Made by a program: the position numbers and the translations under genes. Below the pieces are notes generated by a model, which worked only from the letters and a program-made list of their open reading frames with translations, ran no database searches and was not told where the DNA came from. 64,000 bases of DNA from Burkholderia sp. (lineage in GTDB: Bacteria > Pseudomonadota > Gammaproteobacteria > Burkholderiales > Burkholderiaceae), in contig CP144361.1 of assembly GCA_040954445.1 (NCBI GenBank), positions 434,001 through 498,000 on the forward strand, read 5' to 3'. This document shows positions 10,439 to 19,940 of the stretch, piece by piece (position 1 is the stretch's first letter; every line of letters starts with the position of its first letter).

Positions 10439-11280
10439 CGATGAACCTTCAGCTTGTCTCGGGAATCAGAAACACTTTCTTGCTGCGCGTGTCTTTGATC
10501 AGCCTCTTCAGGAAGGCTGGGCAGGATATCTGCGTTCATCGCGCCCTCGAATACTTTCCAGCGAACTTGGACGCTGTTTTTCACTGTCGTCACCACTGAC
10601 AAGCCTTCGCGTCGGTTCGCCACGTGCCGGCTCGGGTATCTTTCCCATTGGGGCGTGTAGGAAGCGGCCTCGTACATCATCCGAGCGCAGCCCCGTTGCC
10701 GTCGCCCCACTGACTTTCCGGGCCTTCGGCTTTTGCCCGACGCGCAATCTTCAGGTACGTCTCGTTCAACCATGTTTGCACCGCTTCCGGTCGCAGCTCG
10801 TAGGCCCGCTTCATCGGCTTTTGTGGGTGAAGCCCCAGCGCGCTGGATATAGGCCGCCACCCTTCAGCGTCAAACCGCATCGATGCCGGATCCAATCTCG
10901 CACGGCATGTCGAGCCCACAACGCGAACGACATCTTTAACTGGTCCGGCATCTGAGCGCCCACAACAGCGCACGAATTTACACAGCCTGCTGCTCATTGA
11001 GGGCGCGGCGTGGGTTCACTGCTCTGCTGCTCGGTTTGTCACGCAATCCAGTCGCATCTTCTCGGGCGTAGCGTTTGCAAATATCAAACACGCCGGTGCG
11101 CGGCAGGTTCGTATGCTCGGCAATCTCCTCGTAGGCCCAGCCGCGCGTGCGCAGGTTGATCACCTGACGTCGCCGTTCTTCACGTGTCTCACGAGGAAGC
11201 GATCTTATATCTCTTTTTCCATCCCACTCAGATGAGGGACGATTGTCCAATGTCAAGATCGCAAATTGCGGATCTTTAAT
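10439..11280 (-). pseudogene. IS630-family element remnant, 5' end and transposase
   Basis: On the minus strand a start at 11256 gives a 92-residue N-terminal domain with DIRSLPRETREERRRQVINL and GWAYEEIAEHTNLPRTGVF, a helix-turn-helix typical of IS630/Tc1-mariner transposases. Downstream the frame has several stops and shifts; later segments still read as transposase (MMYEAASYTPQWERYP, RWKVFEGAMNADIL). The region 11201-11280 just before and across the start codon is the same sequence that forms one arm plus loop of the palindromic elements listed below, which identifies those as IS630 derivatives. The 3' end is cut at 10438 by an IS5-family copy. Confidence 0.75.
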
Positions 11281-11370
11281 TTAAAGATCGCGCATTTCAG
11301 ATTAATAAACCGATTCACTATATATAGTATATATAGCTTAATTCAAGATTGCGTATTTTTGATCAATAAC
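11281..11370. repeat. degenerate IS630-end repeats and AT-rich palindrome
   Basis: Holds two poor copies of the IS630-like end (around 11281-11310 and 11338-11369, the latter ending GATCAATA) and between them a perfect AT-rich inverted repeat CTATATATA-G-TATATATAG at 11318-11336. It lies just downstream of rpsB. No gene is seen. Confidence 0.6.
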
Positions 11371-11425
11371 CCGCAGTGCGTGCACTTCACTCTTGTCCCC
11401 CTTTTTTGCGCCAGCTTGGGAGCAG

Positions 11426-12163
11426 TTATGCGTTCTCTTCGACGTACTCGTCGCCACGCACCGCTCGGACCACTTCGTTGACCGTGTTGGCACGGCCTTC
11501 GAGGATCGCGTCTGCCACGCCTTCTGCGTACAGCGCGATAGCCTTGCTCGAGTCGTCATTACCTGGGATCACGTAGTCCACACCTTCCGGTGAGTGGTTC
11601 GTATCGACCACAGCGATGACCGGCACGCCGAGCTTATTCGCTTCGGTGATGGCAATCTTATGGTACCCGACGTCGACCACGAAAATCGCGTCCGGAATGC
11701 CGCCCATATCCTTCACGCCACCGATCGACTTCTGCAGTTTGGCAATTTCACGTTCGAATAGTAGCGCTTCCTTCTTGCTCATCTTCTCGAGCTCGCCCAC
11801 CTCGCTTGCTGCTTCCATGTCCTTCAGACGCTTAATCGATACCTTCAGCGTCTTGAAATTTGTCAGCATGCCGCCGAGCCAGCGCGCGTTGACGAACGGC
11901 ATGCCAGCGCGCTGTGCTTCTTGGGCGATCGTGTCGCGGGACTGGCGCTTGGTGCCGACGAACAGGATGGTGCCTCGATTTGCCGACAGCTGACGCACGT
12001 ACTTTTCTGCGTCCGTGAACATCGGCAGCGTCTTTTCGAGGTTGATGATGTGAATCTTGTTGCGATGACCGAAAATAAACGGGGCCATCTTCGGGTTCCA
12101 AAAGCGCGTTTGGTGACCGAAGTGGACACCGGCTTCCAGCATTTGGCGCATTGTGACTGCCAT
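11426..12163 (-). CDS. rpsB: 30S ribosomal protein S2
   Basis: Small-subunit protein S2, which binds late in assembly near the 30S neck. The 245-residue protein starts [18 protein letters not shown] and has the S2 signatures [26 protein letters not shown] and [14 protein letters not shown]. Length and frame are normal. map lies divergently upstream, as in many proteobacteria, though an IS now sits between them. A long leader of about 190 nt precedes the gene, with a good sigma-70 promoter at 12355-12383. Downstream, its usual partner tsf is displaced by IS30, IS5 and IS630 debris. Confidence 0.98.
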   Translation of the reverse strand: MAVTMRQMLEAGVHFGHQTRFWNPKMAPFIFGHRNKIHIINLEKTLPMFTDAEKYVRQLSANRGTILFVGTKRQSRDTIAQEAQRAGMPFVNARWLGGMLTNFKTLKVSIKRLKDMEAASEVGELEKMSKKEALLFEREIAKLQKSIGGVKDMGGIPDAIFVVDVGYHKIAITEANKLGVPVIAVVDTNHSPEGVDYVIPGNDDSSKAIALYAEGVADAILEGRANTVNEVVRAVRGDEYVEENA

Positions 12164-12354
12164 GAGAGTGATTCTCCGCTAGGGTTGGATCTTAAGCCGA
12201 CTGCCGTATCGCGGCGGATTGCACGCGAAACCCAGGGTGCGCCACCTTGTGATTCGGCACTTGTGAACACCGCGCGTGCCGGTCAGCCAGGTTTTGCTTG
12301 TCCATGCTGCATCGCATGGCATAGATTGGAAGTGGGAGCCAGACTTAGCCGAAG

Positions 12355-12383
12355 AGTATAACACGCTAGTATAATCATTCCAA
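12355..12383 (-). promoter_or_regulatory. probable sigma-70 promoter of rpsB
   Basis: Read on the minus strand: -35 TTGGAA (12383-12378), a 17-bp spacer, and -10 TATACT (12360-12355). It points at rpsB with about a 190-nt untranslated leader. An IS5-family copy begins only 17 bases upstream of the -35 box, so the promoter survived the insertion. Confidence 0.6.
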
Positions 12384-12399
12384 ACTTACCCATCTATTC

Positions 12400-13524
12400 G
12401 GCGTTGTTGCATAAATCGAGCGTGAGGACACAATGGCATCGACGGGCATAATTTCAGGCGATACGAACGGATTGTGGACGAGCGAGATCCGCCATGCGGT
12501 TGATGACGCCGACGCGAACGGAGACCTCGGTCGCCTGCGAGTCGATGTGACGCGCCCAGAGACAGTTGCCGGTGAGGGTCTTGAACCGATACATCGCATT
12601 CTCGGCAAGCGATCGCCGGTGGTAGCCACTTTCTTGCTTCCATTCTCGACGACCGTCACGGGCAATTGCATCAACCGCGCCATTACGCCACGTCGCGCCG
12701 GGCATATCCGCTGGCCAATGAACGGCACCCTCGCGTGGCGGAATCGAAAGAATAGCACTGCGTGCAGCAATGGCCGCATGGCATGGCTTTGTGTCGTAGG
12801 CACCATCACCGCCGATGACATCGATTTGTTCTTCGCGTGGAATCTGGTCGAGCAACTTGGCCAGAGCGTCACCGTCAGCCACATTCTGATTCGTCATTAG
12901 CGCGGCATGCACTTGACCCGTATTCGCGTTGAGCGCGAGATGGACTTTACGCCACGTGCGCCGCTTCGAGTAGCCGTGCTGGCGCACCTTCCATTCACCT
13001 GCTCCATAGACCTTCAGACCGGTGCTGTCGACAACCAGATAGAGCGGTTCATTGTCACGAAGGATCGGCAGTTCGACATCAAGCGTTTTTGCCCGGCGAC
13101 AGAGCGTGGTGTAATTCGGCACCGGCAAGCTCGGGAAGGCCAGATCACGCAGACTTTGGGTGAAACCTTACAGGGCGCGCAACGTCAGTCGATAGACGGT
13201 CTTCACGCCAAGTAATGTTTGAATCAGCGTATCGCCGTATAGACACGGGCGACCACGTGTGGCTATGGCATCGGGTATTCTGGCAAGGACGGCTTCATCT
13301 ATCCATATTGTTATGTTCCCTCGGTTGATCAGGCCTTCATTATAGGGGCCGCCCAATTCCTGACACGGTAGCGTGCCTTCGGCTCACCTTTCTTGTGTAT
13401 GTCCTTGCGCATTTTCTTGGCAAAAATTAGGCAGTTACTCTGGAATCTGACTTGATAGGAGGCTGGCCCCGGGACCCTTGCACGTAAGCCTCCACAGCTC
13501 TCGTTCGGTTTATGCAACAACGCC
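12400..13524 (-). mobile_element. IS5-family copy, both ends present, one frameshift
   Basis: 1,125 bp between termini at 12400 and 13524. The transposase reads well in two frames: an N-terminal piece (start about 13410, an extra G near 13345) and a long C-terminal piece 13128-12454 carrying [17 protein letters not shown] and [12 protein letters not shown]. Between them a CTTGCAG-to-CTTACAG change creates a stop codon. It separates rpsB from divergent map. The 9-bp flanks do not match. Confidence 0.9.
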
Positions 13525-13624
13525 TCGTAAAACCTAAGCTAGACAAGCTCAACAAGGGCTACGACCACCTCCAGAAGGTGCGAAACAGTCCCACAATTCC
13601 ACGTATTCCTCGCAGGCAAGAACT

Positions 13625-14434
13625 ATGGCCATCACGATCAAGACCGAACACGATATCGAACAGATGCGCGTCGCCTGCCGGCTGGCGAGCGAGGTGCTCG
13701 ACTACATCACGCCGTCCGTCCTCGCCGGCACCACCACCGGTGAGATCGACCAGCTCTGTCATGAGTACATGACCAACGTACAGGATACCGTGCCGGCACC
13801 GCTGAACTACCAGCCGCCCGGCTACCCGCCCTACCCAAAGGCGATCTGTACCTCGGTCAATGACGTAATCTGCCACGGCATCCCCGGCGACAAAGTGCTC
13901 AAAAAAGGAGACGCGCTCAATATCGACATCACCGTGATCAAGAACGGCTATTTCGGCGATACTAGCCGGATGTTTCTGGTCGGCGAAGGTTCGATCCTCA
14001 CCAAGCACCTGATCCAGACCACTTACGAATGCATGTGGCTCGGCATCGAGCAGGTCAAGCCGGGCGCGCACCTAGGCGATATTGGCCACGCCATCCAGAA
14101 GCATGCCGAAGGGCGGGGCTACAGCGTGGTGCGCGAGTACTGTGGGCACGGCATCGGCACGGTATTCCACGAAGATCCGCAGGTGGTGCATTACGGCCGA
14201 CCTGGCACCGGCATCGAGTTGGTGCCCGGCCTGATTTTCACGATCGAGCCGATGCTCAACGCTGGAAAGCGCGACATCCGCACCATGCCGGACCAGTGGA
14301 CTGTGAAGACGCGCGACCGTAGCCTGTCGGCGCAGTGGGAACATACCGTGCTGGTCACGCCGACCGGCCACGAAGTACTGACCATCTCGACCGGCACGCC
14401 GCCCCGCCCCACGCTCGACGCAGTGGCGGCCTGA
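13625..14434 (+). CDS. map: type I methionine aminopeptidase
   Basis: Removes the N-terminal methionine from nascent proteins, with a dinuclear metal centre. The 269-residue protein matches the short type I (bacterial) form. Metal ligands are visible in NIDITVIKNGYFGDTSRMF (two Asp), CGHGIG (His), FTIEPM (Glu) and QWEHTVLVT (Glu). The upstream CHGIPGD motif holds the substrate-side His. It is divergent from rpsB as in related genomes. glnD usually follows map in Burkholderia, but here IS DNA follows and glnD lies 45 kb away on the other strand. Confidence 0.97.
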   Translation: MAITIKTEHDIEQMRVACRLASEVLDYITPSVLAGTTTGEIDQLCHEYMTNVQDTVPAPLNYQPPGYPPYPKAICTSVNDVICHGIPGDKVLKKGDALNIDITVIKNGYFGDTSRMFLVGEGSILTKHLIQTTYECMWLGIEQVKPGAHLGDIGHAIQKHAEGRGYSVVREYCGHGIGTVFHEDPQVVHYGRPGTGIELVPGLIFTIEPMLNAGKRDIRTMPDQWTVKTRDRSLSAQWEHTVLVTPTGHEVLTISTGTPPRPTLDAVAA

Positions 14435-14517
14435 AGATAATTATTGGACACGGCTAACCGCGCCCAGCTTGCCATTGGCCTGACCCAGCTTTGCTCGACC
14501 CGATTTATCCCGCGCGG

Positions 14518-15631
14518 GGCCTTGTTGCATAAATCGAGCGTAAAGACGCAATGGCATCGGCAGACATAATTTCACGCGATACGAACGGATTACGGACGAG
14601 CGAAGTCCGCCATGCGGATTAATACGGTCGACGTGAACGGAAACCTCAGTCGCCTGAGCGACGATGTAACGTGCCCAGAGACAATTGCCGGTGAGCGTCT
14701 TGAACCGATACATCGCATTCTCGGCAAGCGATCACCGGTGGTAGCCACTTGTCTTTTTTCATTCTCGACGACCGTCACAGGCAAGTGCATCAACCACGCC
14801 GTTACGCCACGCCGCACCCGGGTATATCCGCTGGCCAATGAGCGGCACCCTCGCCTGCCTAAATCCAAGGAACAGCATTGCGTGCAGCAATGGCTGCATA
14901 GCATGGCTTGGTGTTGTAGGCACCTACGCCGCCGATGACATCGATTTGTTCGTCGAGCGGAATCTGGTCGAGCAACTTGGCCAGAGCGTCACCGTCAGCC
15001 ACATTCTGATTCGTCATTAGCGCGGCATGCACTTGACCCGTATTCACGTTGAGCACGTGATGGATTTTACGCCACGTGCGCCGCTTCGAGTAGCCGTGCT
15101 GGCGCATCCCTTCCATTCACCTTCGCCATAGACTTTCAGACCGGTGCTGTCGACCACCAGATGGATCTGGTTCGTTGTCGCGAAGGATGTCAGTTCGACA
15201 TCAAGCATTTTTGCCCGGCGACAGAGCGTGGTGTAATTCGGCACCGGAAAGCTCGGGAAGGCCAGATCGAGCAGACTTTGGGTGAAATCTTGCAGGGCGC
15301 CGCGCAACGTCCGTCGATAGACGGTCTTCACGCCAAGTAATGCCTGAATCAGGCCTATCGCCATATAAACACGGGCGACCACGTGTGGGTATGGCGTCGG
15401 GTATTCTGGCAAGAACGGTTTCATCTATCCATATGGTCACGTTTCCCTGGTTGATCAGGCCTGCATTATTGATCTGCAATTCGTAATCTTGAAATTTTAA
15501 AATGTCCCTCATGTCTCATTTTTCCATGCTCATCACATAAGGGATAATTTGCAATTTTAAGATTACGAATTGCAGATCAATATGTAGTTTGATTCAAAAT
15601 ACCGAATTTCTGATCAATATACAACAACGCC
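14518..15631 (-). mobile_element. IS5-family copy interrupted by a palindromic element
   Basis: Minus-strand copy starting at 14518 with a mutated end (GGCCTTGTTGCATAAATC). It continues through a frameshifted transposase to GCCTGCATTA at 15468, where a 116-bp palindromic element begins. After that only a degenerate stretch and a bare IS terminus (ACAACAACGCC at 15621-15631) remain, so most of the 5' 100 bases are lost. The 83 bases between map and this copy hold no recognisable gene. Confidence 0.8.
15467..15582. repeat. IS630-derived palindromic element, 116 bp
   Basis: The outer 24 bases of the two arms (starting TATTGATCTGCAATTCG) are perfectly complementary; the inner arm has a few mismatches. 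The loop is CTCATTTTTCCATGCTCATC. It begins and ends with TA, and the left flank matches the IS5 sequence GCCTGCATTA, so it was inserted at a TA dinucleotide inside an IS5-family copy. Confidence 0.85.
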
Positions 15632-15670
15632 TTCCCAATGCCTCTTCCAGCTCCAAGCGAAGCAACCCAC

Positions 15671-16498
<828 letters not shown>

Positions 16499-16584
16499 TG
16501 CGACCGTAGCTCTACCCCGGGCATCCACGAACTACGACACCGCGCAGAAGTTCCGCGTTTGGCTCGTCGAGTACGGCGGCGCAT
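16499..16584 (+). pseudogene. possible ArsC/Spx-family reductase stub
   Basis: About 28 codons after dapD read ...TNYDTAQKFRVWLVEYGGAF in one frame. This resembles the N-terminus of ArsC/Spx-like reductases (NCDTVKKARxWLxxxG), with Tyr in place of the active-site Cys and no start codon. It is truncated by the palindromic element at 16585. The match is short, so this is tentative. Confidence 0.4.
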
Positions 16585-16704
16585 TTATTAATCCGCAATT
16601 TTTGATCTTGAAATTAGAAATTTGTCCCTCATGTCTCGTTTTTCCGTGCCCCTCACATGAGAGACAAATTTCTAATTTCAAGATCAAAAATTGCGGATTA
16701 ATAA
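16585..16704. repeat. IS630-derived palindromic element, 120 bp
   Basis: Arms of 50 bases match at 49 positions; the outer part reads TTATTAATCCGCAATTTTTG. The loop CTCGTTTTTCCGTGCCCCTC is nearly identical to that of the other copies while the arms differ from theirs. The right flank joins an IS5-family copy precisely at its TA|ATGCAG site. Confidence 0.9.
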
Positions 16705-17646
16705 TGCAGACCTAATCAACCAGGGGAACGTGACGACTTCGATAAATGAAGCCGTCCTTTCCAGAATACCCGATGCCACACCAAAGCGTGGTCGCCAGAA
16801 TCTATACGGCGATACGCTGATTCAGGCATTACTTGGCGTGAAGACCGTCTATCGACTGACGTTGCGCGCCCTGCAAGGTTTCACCCAAAGTCTGCGCGAT
16901 CTGGCCTTGCCGAGCTTGCCGGTGCCGACTTACACCACGCTCTGTCGCCGGGCAAAAACGCTTGATGTCAAACTGACGATCCTTCGTGACAATAAACCGA
17001 TCCATCTGGTTGTCGACAGCACCGGTCTGAAGATCTATGGAAAAGGTGAATGGAAGGTGCGCCAGCACGGCTACTCGAAGCGGCGCACGTGGCGTAAAGT
17101 CCATCTCGCGCTCAACGCGACTACGAATCAACTGCATGCCGCGCTAATGACGAATCAGAATGTGGCTCTGACGGTGATGCTCTGGCCAAGTTGCTCGACC
17201 GGCTTCCACGCGAAAAACAAATCGATGTCATCGGCGGTGATGGTGCCTACGAGACAAAGCCATGCTATGCGGCCATTGCTGCACGCAGTGCGATTCCTTC
17301 GATTCCGCCACGCGAGGGTGCCGCTCATTGGCCAGCGGATATGCCCGGTGCGGCGTGGCGTAATGGCGCGGTTGATGCAATTGCCCGTGACGGTCGTCGA
17401 GCATGGAAGCAAGAAAGTGGCCACCACCGGAGATCGCTTGCCGAGAATGCGATGTATCGGTTCAAGACCCTCACCAGCAACTGTCTCTGGGCGCGTCACA
17501 TCGACTCGCAGGCGGCCGAGGTCTCCGTTCGCGTCGGAGCCATCAACCGTATGGCGGATCTCGCTCGTCCACAATCCGTTCGTATTGCCTGAAATTATGC
17601 CCGTCGATGCCATTGCGTCCTCACGCTCGATTTATGCAACAACACC
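16705..17646 (+). mobile_element. IS5-family copy lacking its 5' end
   Basis: Starts at ATGCAGACCTAATCAACC next to the palindrome and ends at a slightly mutated 3' terminus (CAACAACACC, 17646). The transposase frame is good up to about 17165 (QNVAL), then shifted by a two-base insertion. A later frame continues into the skp remnant but has no biological meaning as a fusion. Confidence 0.85.
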
Positions 17647-17704
17647 ATGCTCATCACATGATGTGATGATTTTCCAATTTAAATATCATGAATTTTGGAT
17701 TAAT
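17647..17704. repeat. half of an IS630-derived palindromic element
   Basis: Reads from the loop (CATGCTCATCACATGA) outwards through one arm to GGATTAATAA. The other arm is missing, replaced by the IS5-family 3' end. The right edge abuts the skp remnant. Confidence 0.7.
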
Positions 17705-17836
17705 AAGCTGATTCAGCAGATTGCTGAGCACCAGAACTACAACCTGATCGTGCAGGAGGGGGTGTATGTCAGCCCGCGCATCGATATCACCGACCAGGTG
17801 ATGAAGACGCTGGCCTCACCCACTATGGTTTTCTGA
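17705..17836 (+). pseudogene. skp: OmpH/Skp periplasmic chaperone, C-terminal stub
   Basis: The last 43 codons (LIQQIAEHQNYNLIVQEGV, then a segment with IDITDQVMKTL) match the C-terminus of the Skp/OmpH family, and the position 15 bases before lpxD is where ompH/skp lies in Burkholderia (bamA-ompH-lpxD-fabZ). The signal peptide and coiled-coil arms are gone, replaced by the half palindrome and IS5-family DNA. The gene is dead here. A second copy elsewhere cannot be excluded. Confidence 0.75.
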
Positions 17837-17851
17837 ACTAAGGGAACGCAC

Positions 17852-18937
17852 ATGGCATGGACGCTAGACAAACTCGCCAAACGATTTGGCGGGGATATTG
17901 CGGGGGATCCGCAGTGCCAGGTTGGCGGCCTCGCTCCGCTGGACCAGGCCGGCCCCAACCAGCTCGCCTTCCTCGCCAATCCCAAGTATTTGTCCCAGGT
18001 CGAGACCACCCGCGCCGGCGCCGTTTTAATCACGCCGCGTGATCTGGAGAAGCTCGGCACGACCGCCGAAGGCCGCAACTTTATCCTCACCCCGAATCCC
18101 TACGCCTATTTTGCACGCGTCGCGCAGATGTTCATCGACCTAGACGCGCCCAAGTGGCTCTCGGGCGTGCATCCCAGCGCGAACGTCGATCCCTCGGCGC
18201 AGGTCGCGGCCAGTGCCGTGATCGGCCCAAATGTAATAATCGAAGCCGGTGCCGTAATCAGCGAAGGCGTGCGCCTGGATACTAACGTGTTCGTGGGTGC
18301 CGGCACGAAGATCGGCGAAGGCTCCCGCCTGTACCCGAACGTGGTCGTTTATCACGGCTGCGATATCGGTATGCGGTCGATCGTACATTCGGGCACCGTG
18401 ATCGGCTCGGACGGCTTTGGCTTCGCGCCCGACTTCATCGGCGAGGGCGAAGAACGCACCGGAACCTGGGTCAAGATCCCGCAGGTTGGCGGCGTGAAGA
18501 TCGGTCCCGATGTAGAAATCGGCGCGAACACGACGATTGACCGTGGTGCGATGGCCGATACAGTCATTGAGGAATGTGTGAAAATTGATAACTTGGTGCA
18601 GATCGCCCACAATTGCCGAATCGGCGCCTATACCGTGATCGCCGGTTGTGCAGGCATCGCGGGCAGCACTAATATCGGTCGCCATTGTATGATCGGCGGT
18701 GCAGTCGGCATCGCTGGCCATATCACGCTTGTCGACTACGTGATCGTCACGGCGCAGTCTAGCGTGTCGAAGTCGCTGCCGAAGGCGGGTATATACACGA
18801 GCACGTTCCCGGCCGTCGAGCATGGCGACTGGAACCGCAGCGCCGCGCTCGTGCGCAATCTCGATAAGCTTCGCGACCGCATCCGGTCGCTCGAAATTGC
18901 GCTGGCCGAACGGAACGACGGACCAGCGCAGGACTGA
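17852..18937 (+). CDS. lpxD: UDP-3-O-(3-hydroxyacyl)glucosamine N-acyltransferase
   Basis: Third step of lipid A synthesis: adds the second hydroxyacyl chain to UDP-3-O-acylglucosamine. The 361-residue protein begins [19 protein letters not shown] (uridine-binding N-terminal domain), followed by left-handed beta-helix hexapeptide repeats ([18 protein letters not shown] onwards). The likely catalytic His is in [12 protein letters not shown] near residue 247. An AAGGGA box precedes the ATG. It follows the skp stub by 15 bases and precedes fabZ by 120 bases. The frame and length are normal. Confidence 0.97.
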   Translation: MAWTLDKLAKRFGGDIAGDPQCQVGGLAPLDQAGPNQLAFLANPKYLSQVETTRAGAVLITPRDLEKLGTTAEGRNFILTPNPYAYFARVAQMFIDLDAPKWLSGVHPSANVDPSAQVAASAVIGPNVIIEAGAVISEGVRLDTNVFVGAGTKIGEGSRLYPNVVVYHGCDIGMRSIVHSGTVIGSDGFGFAPDFIGEGEERTGTWVKIPQVGGVKIGPDVEIGANTTIDRGAMADTVIEECVKIDNLVQIAHNCRIGAYTVIAGCAGIAGSTNIGRHCMIGGAVGIAGHITLVDYVIVTAQSSVSKSLPKAGIYTSTFPAVEHGDWNRSAALVRNLDKLRDRIRSLEIALAERNDGPAQD

Positions 18938-19057
18938 AGGTCGAAGCGGGCGCGCCGTTCGGCTGAAGCTATTGATCCGCGTGGGTCGCCCGCTTGGAGC
19001 GACCCCTAGCAGCATTTGCAGTCACCACTGCGCAGCGATTACGTGAGACGAACTATC

Positions 19058-19525
19058 ATGAGCATCGAACAAACCAATTGCGATATCCATAAGATACTCA
19101 CACTGCTGCCGCATCGTTATCCGATTCTGCTGGTCGACCGCGTGATTGAACTCACCCCGCACGAAAGCATTAAAGCGCTGAAGAACGTGACTATAAACGA
19201 ACCATTCTTCCAGGGGCACTTCCCGCAGCGTCCGGTGATGCCAGGCGTGCTGATCATCGAGGCGCTGGCGCAGTCAGCAGCATTGCTGACCTGCAGTGAG
19301 GAAACGCCGAACGATCCGGGCAAGTCGCAGTACTACTTCGTAGGCATCGACGGTGCCCGATTCAAGCGAGTGGTTGAGCCGGGCGACCAGCTGATCCTGA
19401 ACGTGAAGTTCGAGCGCCATATCCGCGGTATCTGGAAGTTCAAGGCGACCGCTGAAGTCGACGGCAAGATGGCCGCGGAGGCCGAACTGATGTGCACGGT
19501 GAAATCGACCGACGCCGTATCTTGA
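19058..19525 (+). CDS. fabZ: 3-hydroxyacyl-ACP dehydratase
   Basis: Dehydrates (R)-3-hydroxyacyl-ACP in fatty-acid elongation and competes with LpxA for the same pool, which is why the two genes are usually adjacent. The 155-residue product starts [19 protein letters not shown]; catalytic His is in LPHRYPILL and Glu in [12 protein letters not shown]. An upstream in-frame ATG at 19016 would add 14 residues without family support. lpxA would normally follow about 53 nt downstream. Here a 5.15-kb insert with a perfect 9-bp target duplication lies between. Confidence 0.97.
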   Translation: MSIEQTNCDIHKILTLLPHRYPILLVDRVIELTPHESIKALKNVTINEPFFQGHFPQRPVMPGVLIIEALAQSAALLTCSEETPNDPGKSQYYFVGIDGARFKRVVEPGDQLILNVKFERHIRGIWKFKATAEVDGKMAAEAELMCTVKSTDAVS

Positions 19526-19637
19526 GCGCCGCGCGTCATCATCACCGAGGCAAGACTAACCAAGAGAGGCGTTGTTGTATAAATCTGTTAAGAGGCGGTG
19601 ACGTTTACGCGCAACAGTCGCAGGGCCAGCCCCCTGT

Positions 19638-19678
19638 TATTGATCCTCAATTTCCAGATCACGAATTGAGGATCAATA
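19638..19678. repeat. 41-bp IS630-derived palindrome
   Basis: Perfect 15-base arms (TATTGATCCTCAATT) around an 11-base centre TCCAGATCACG. It is flanked by TA and lies in the 5' untranslated part of an IS5-family copy. Two other copies have exactly the same length (21938, 27369). Confidence 0.85.
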
Positions 19679-19940
19679 TGCTAACAAAATTCGCAGGGAA
19701 ATACACAAGACATGTGAGCTGAAGGCGCGCTACCGTGTCAGGAATTGGGCGGCTTATAATGCAGGCCTGATCAACCGGGGGAACGTAACAATATGGATAG
19801 ATGAAGCCGTCCTTGCCAGAATACCCGATGCCATACCCGCACGTGGTCGCCCGTGTCTATACGGCGATACGCTGATTCAGGCATTACTTGGCGTGAAGAC
19901 CGTCTATCGACTGACGTTGCGCGCCCTGCAAGGTTTCACC

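Noticed and set aside
16691..17836. A 381-codon frame joining IS5 transposase to the skp C-terminus
   Set aside because: The join is a frame accident across an IS, a half palindrome and a gene stub. No function as a fusion is plausible.
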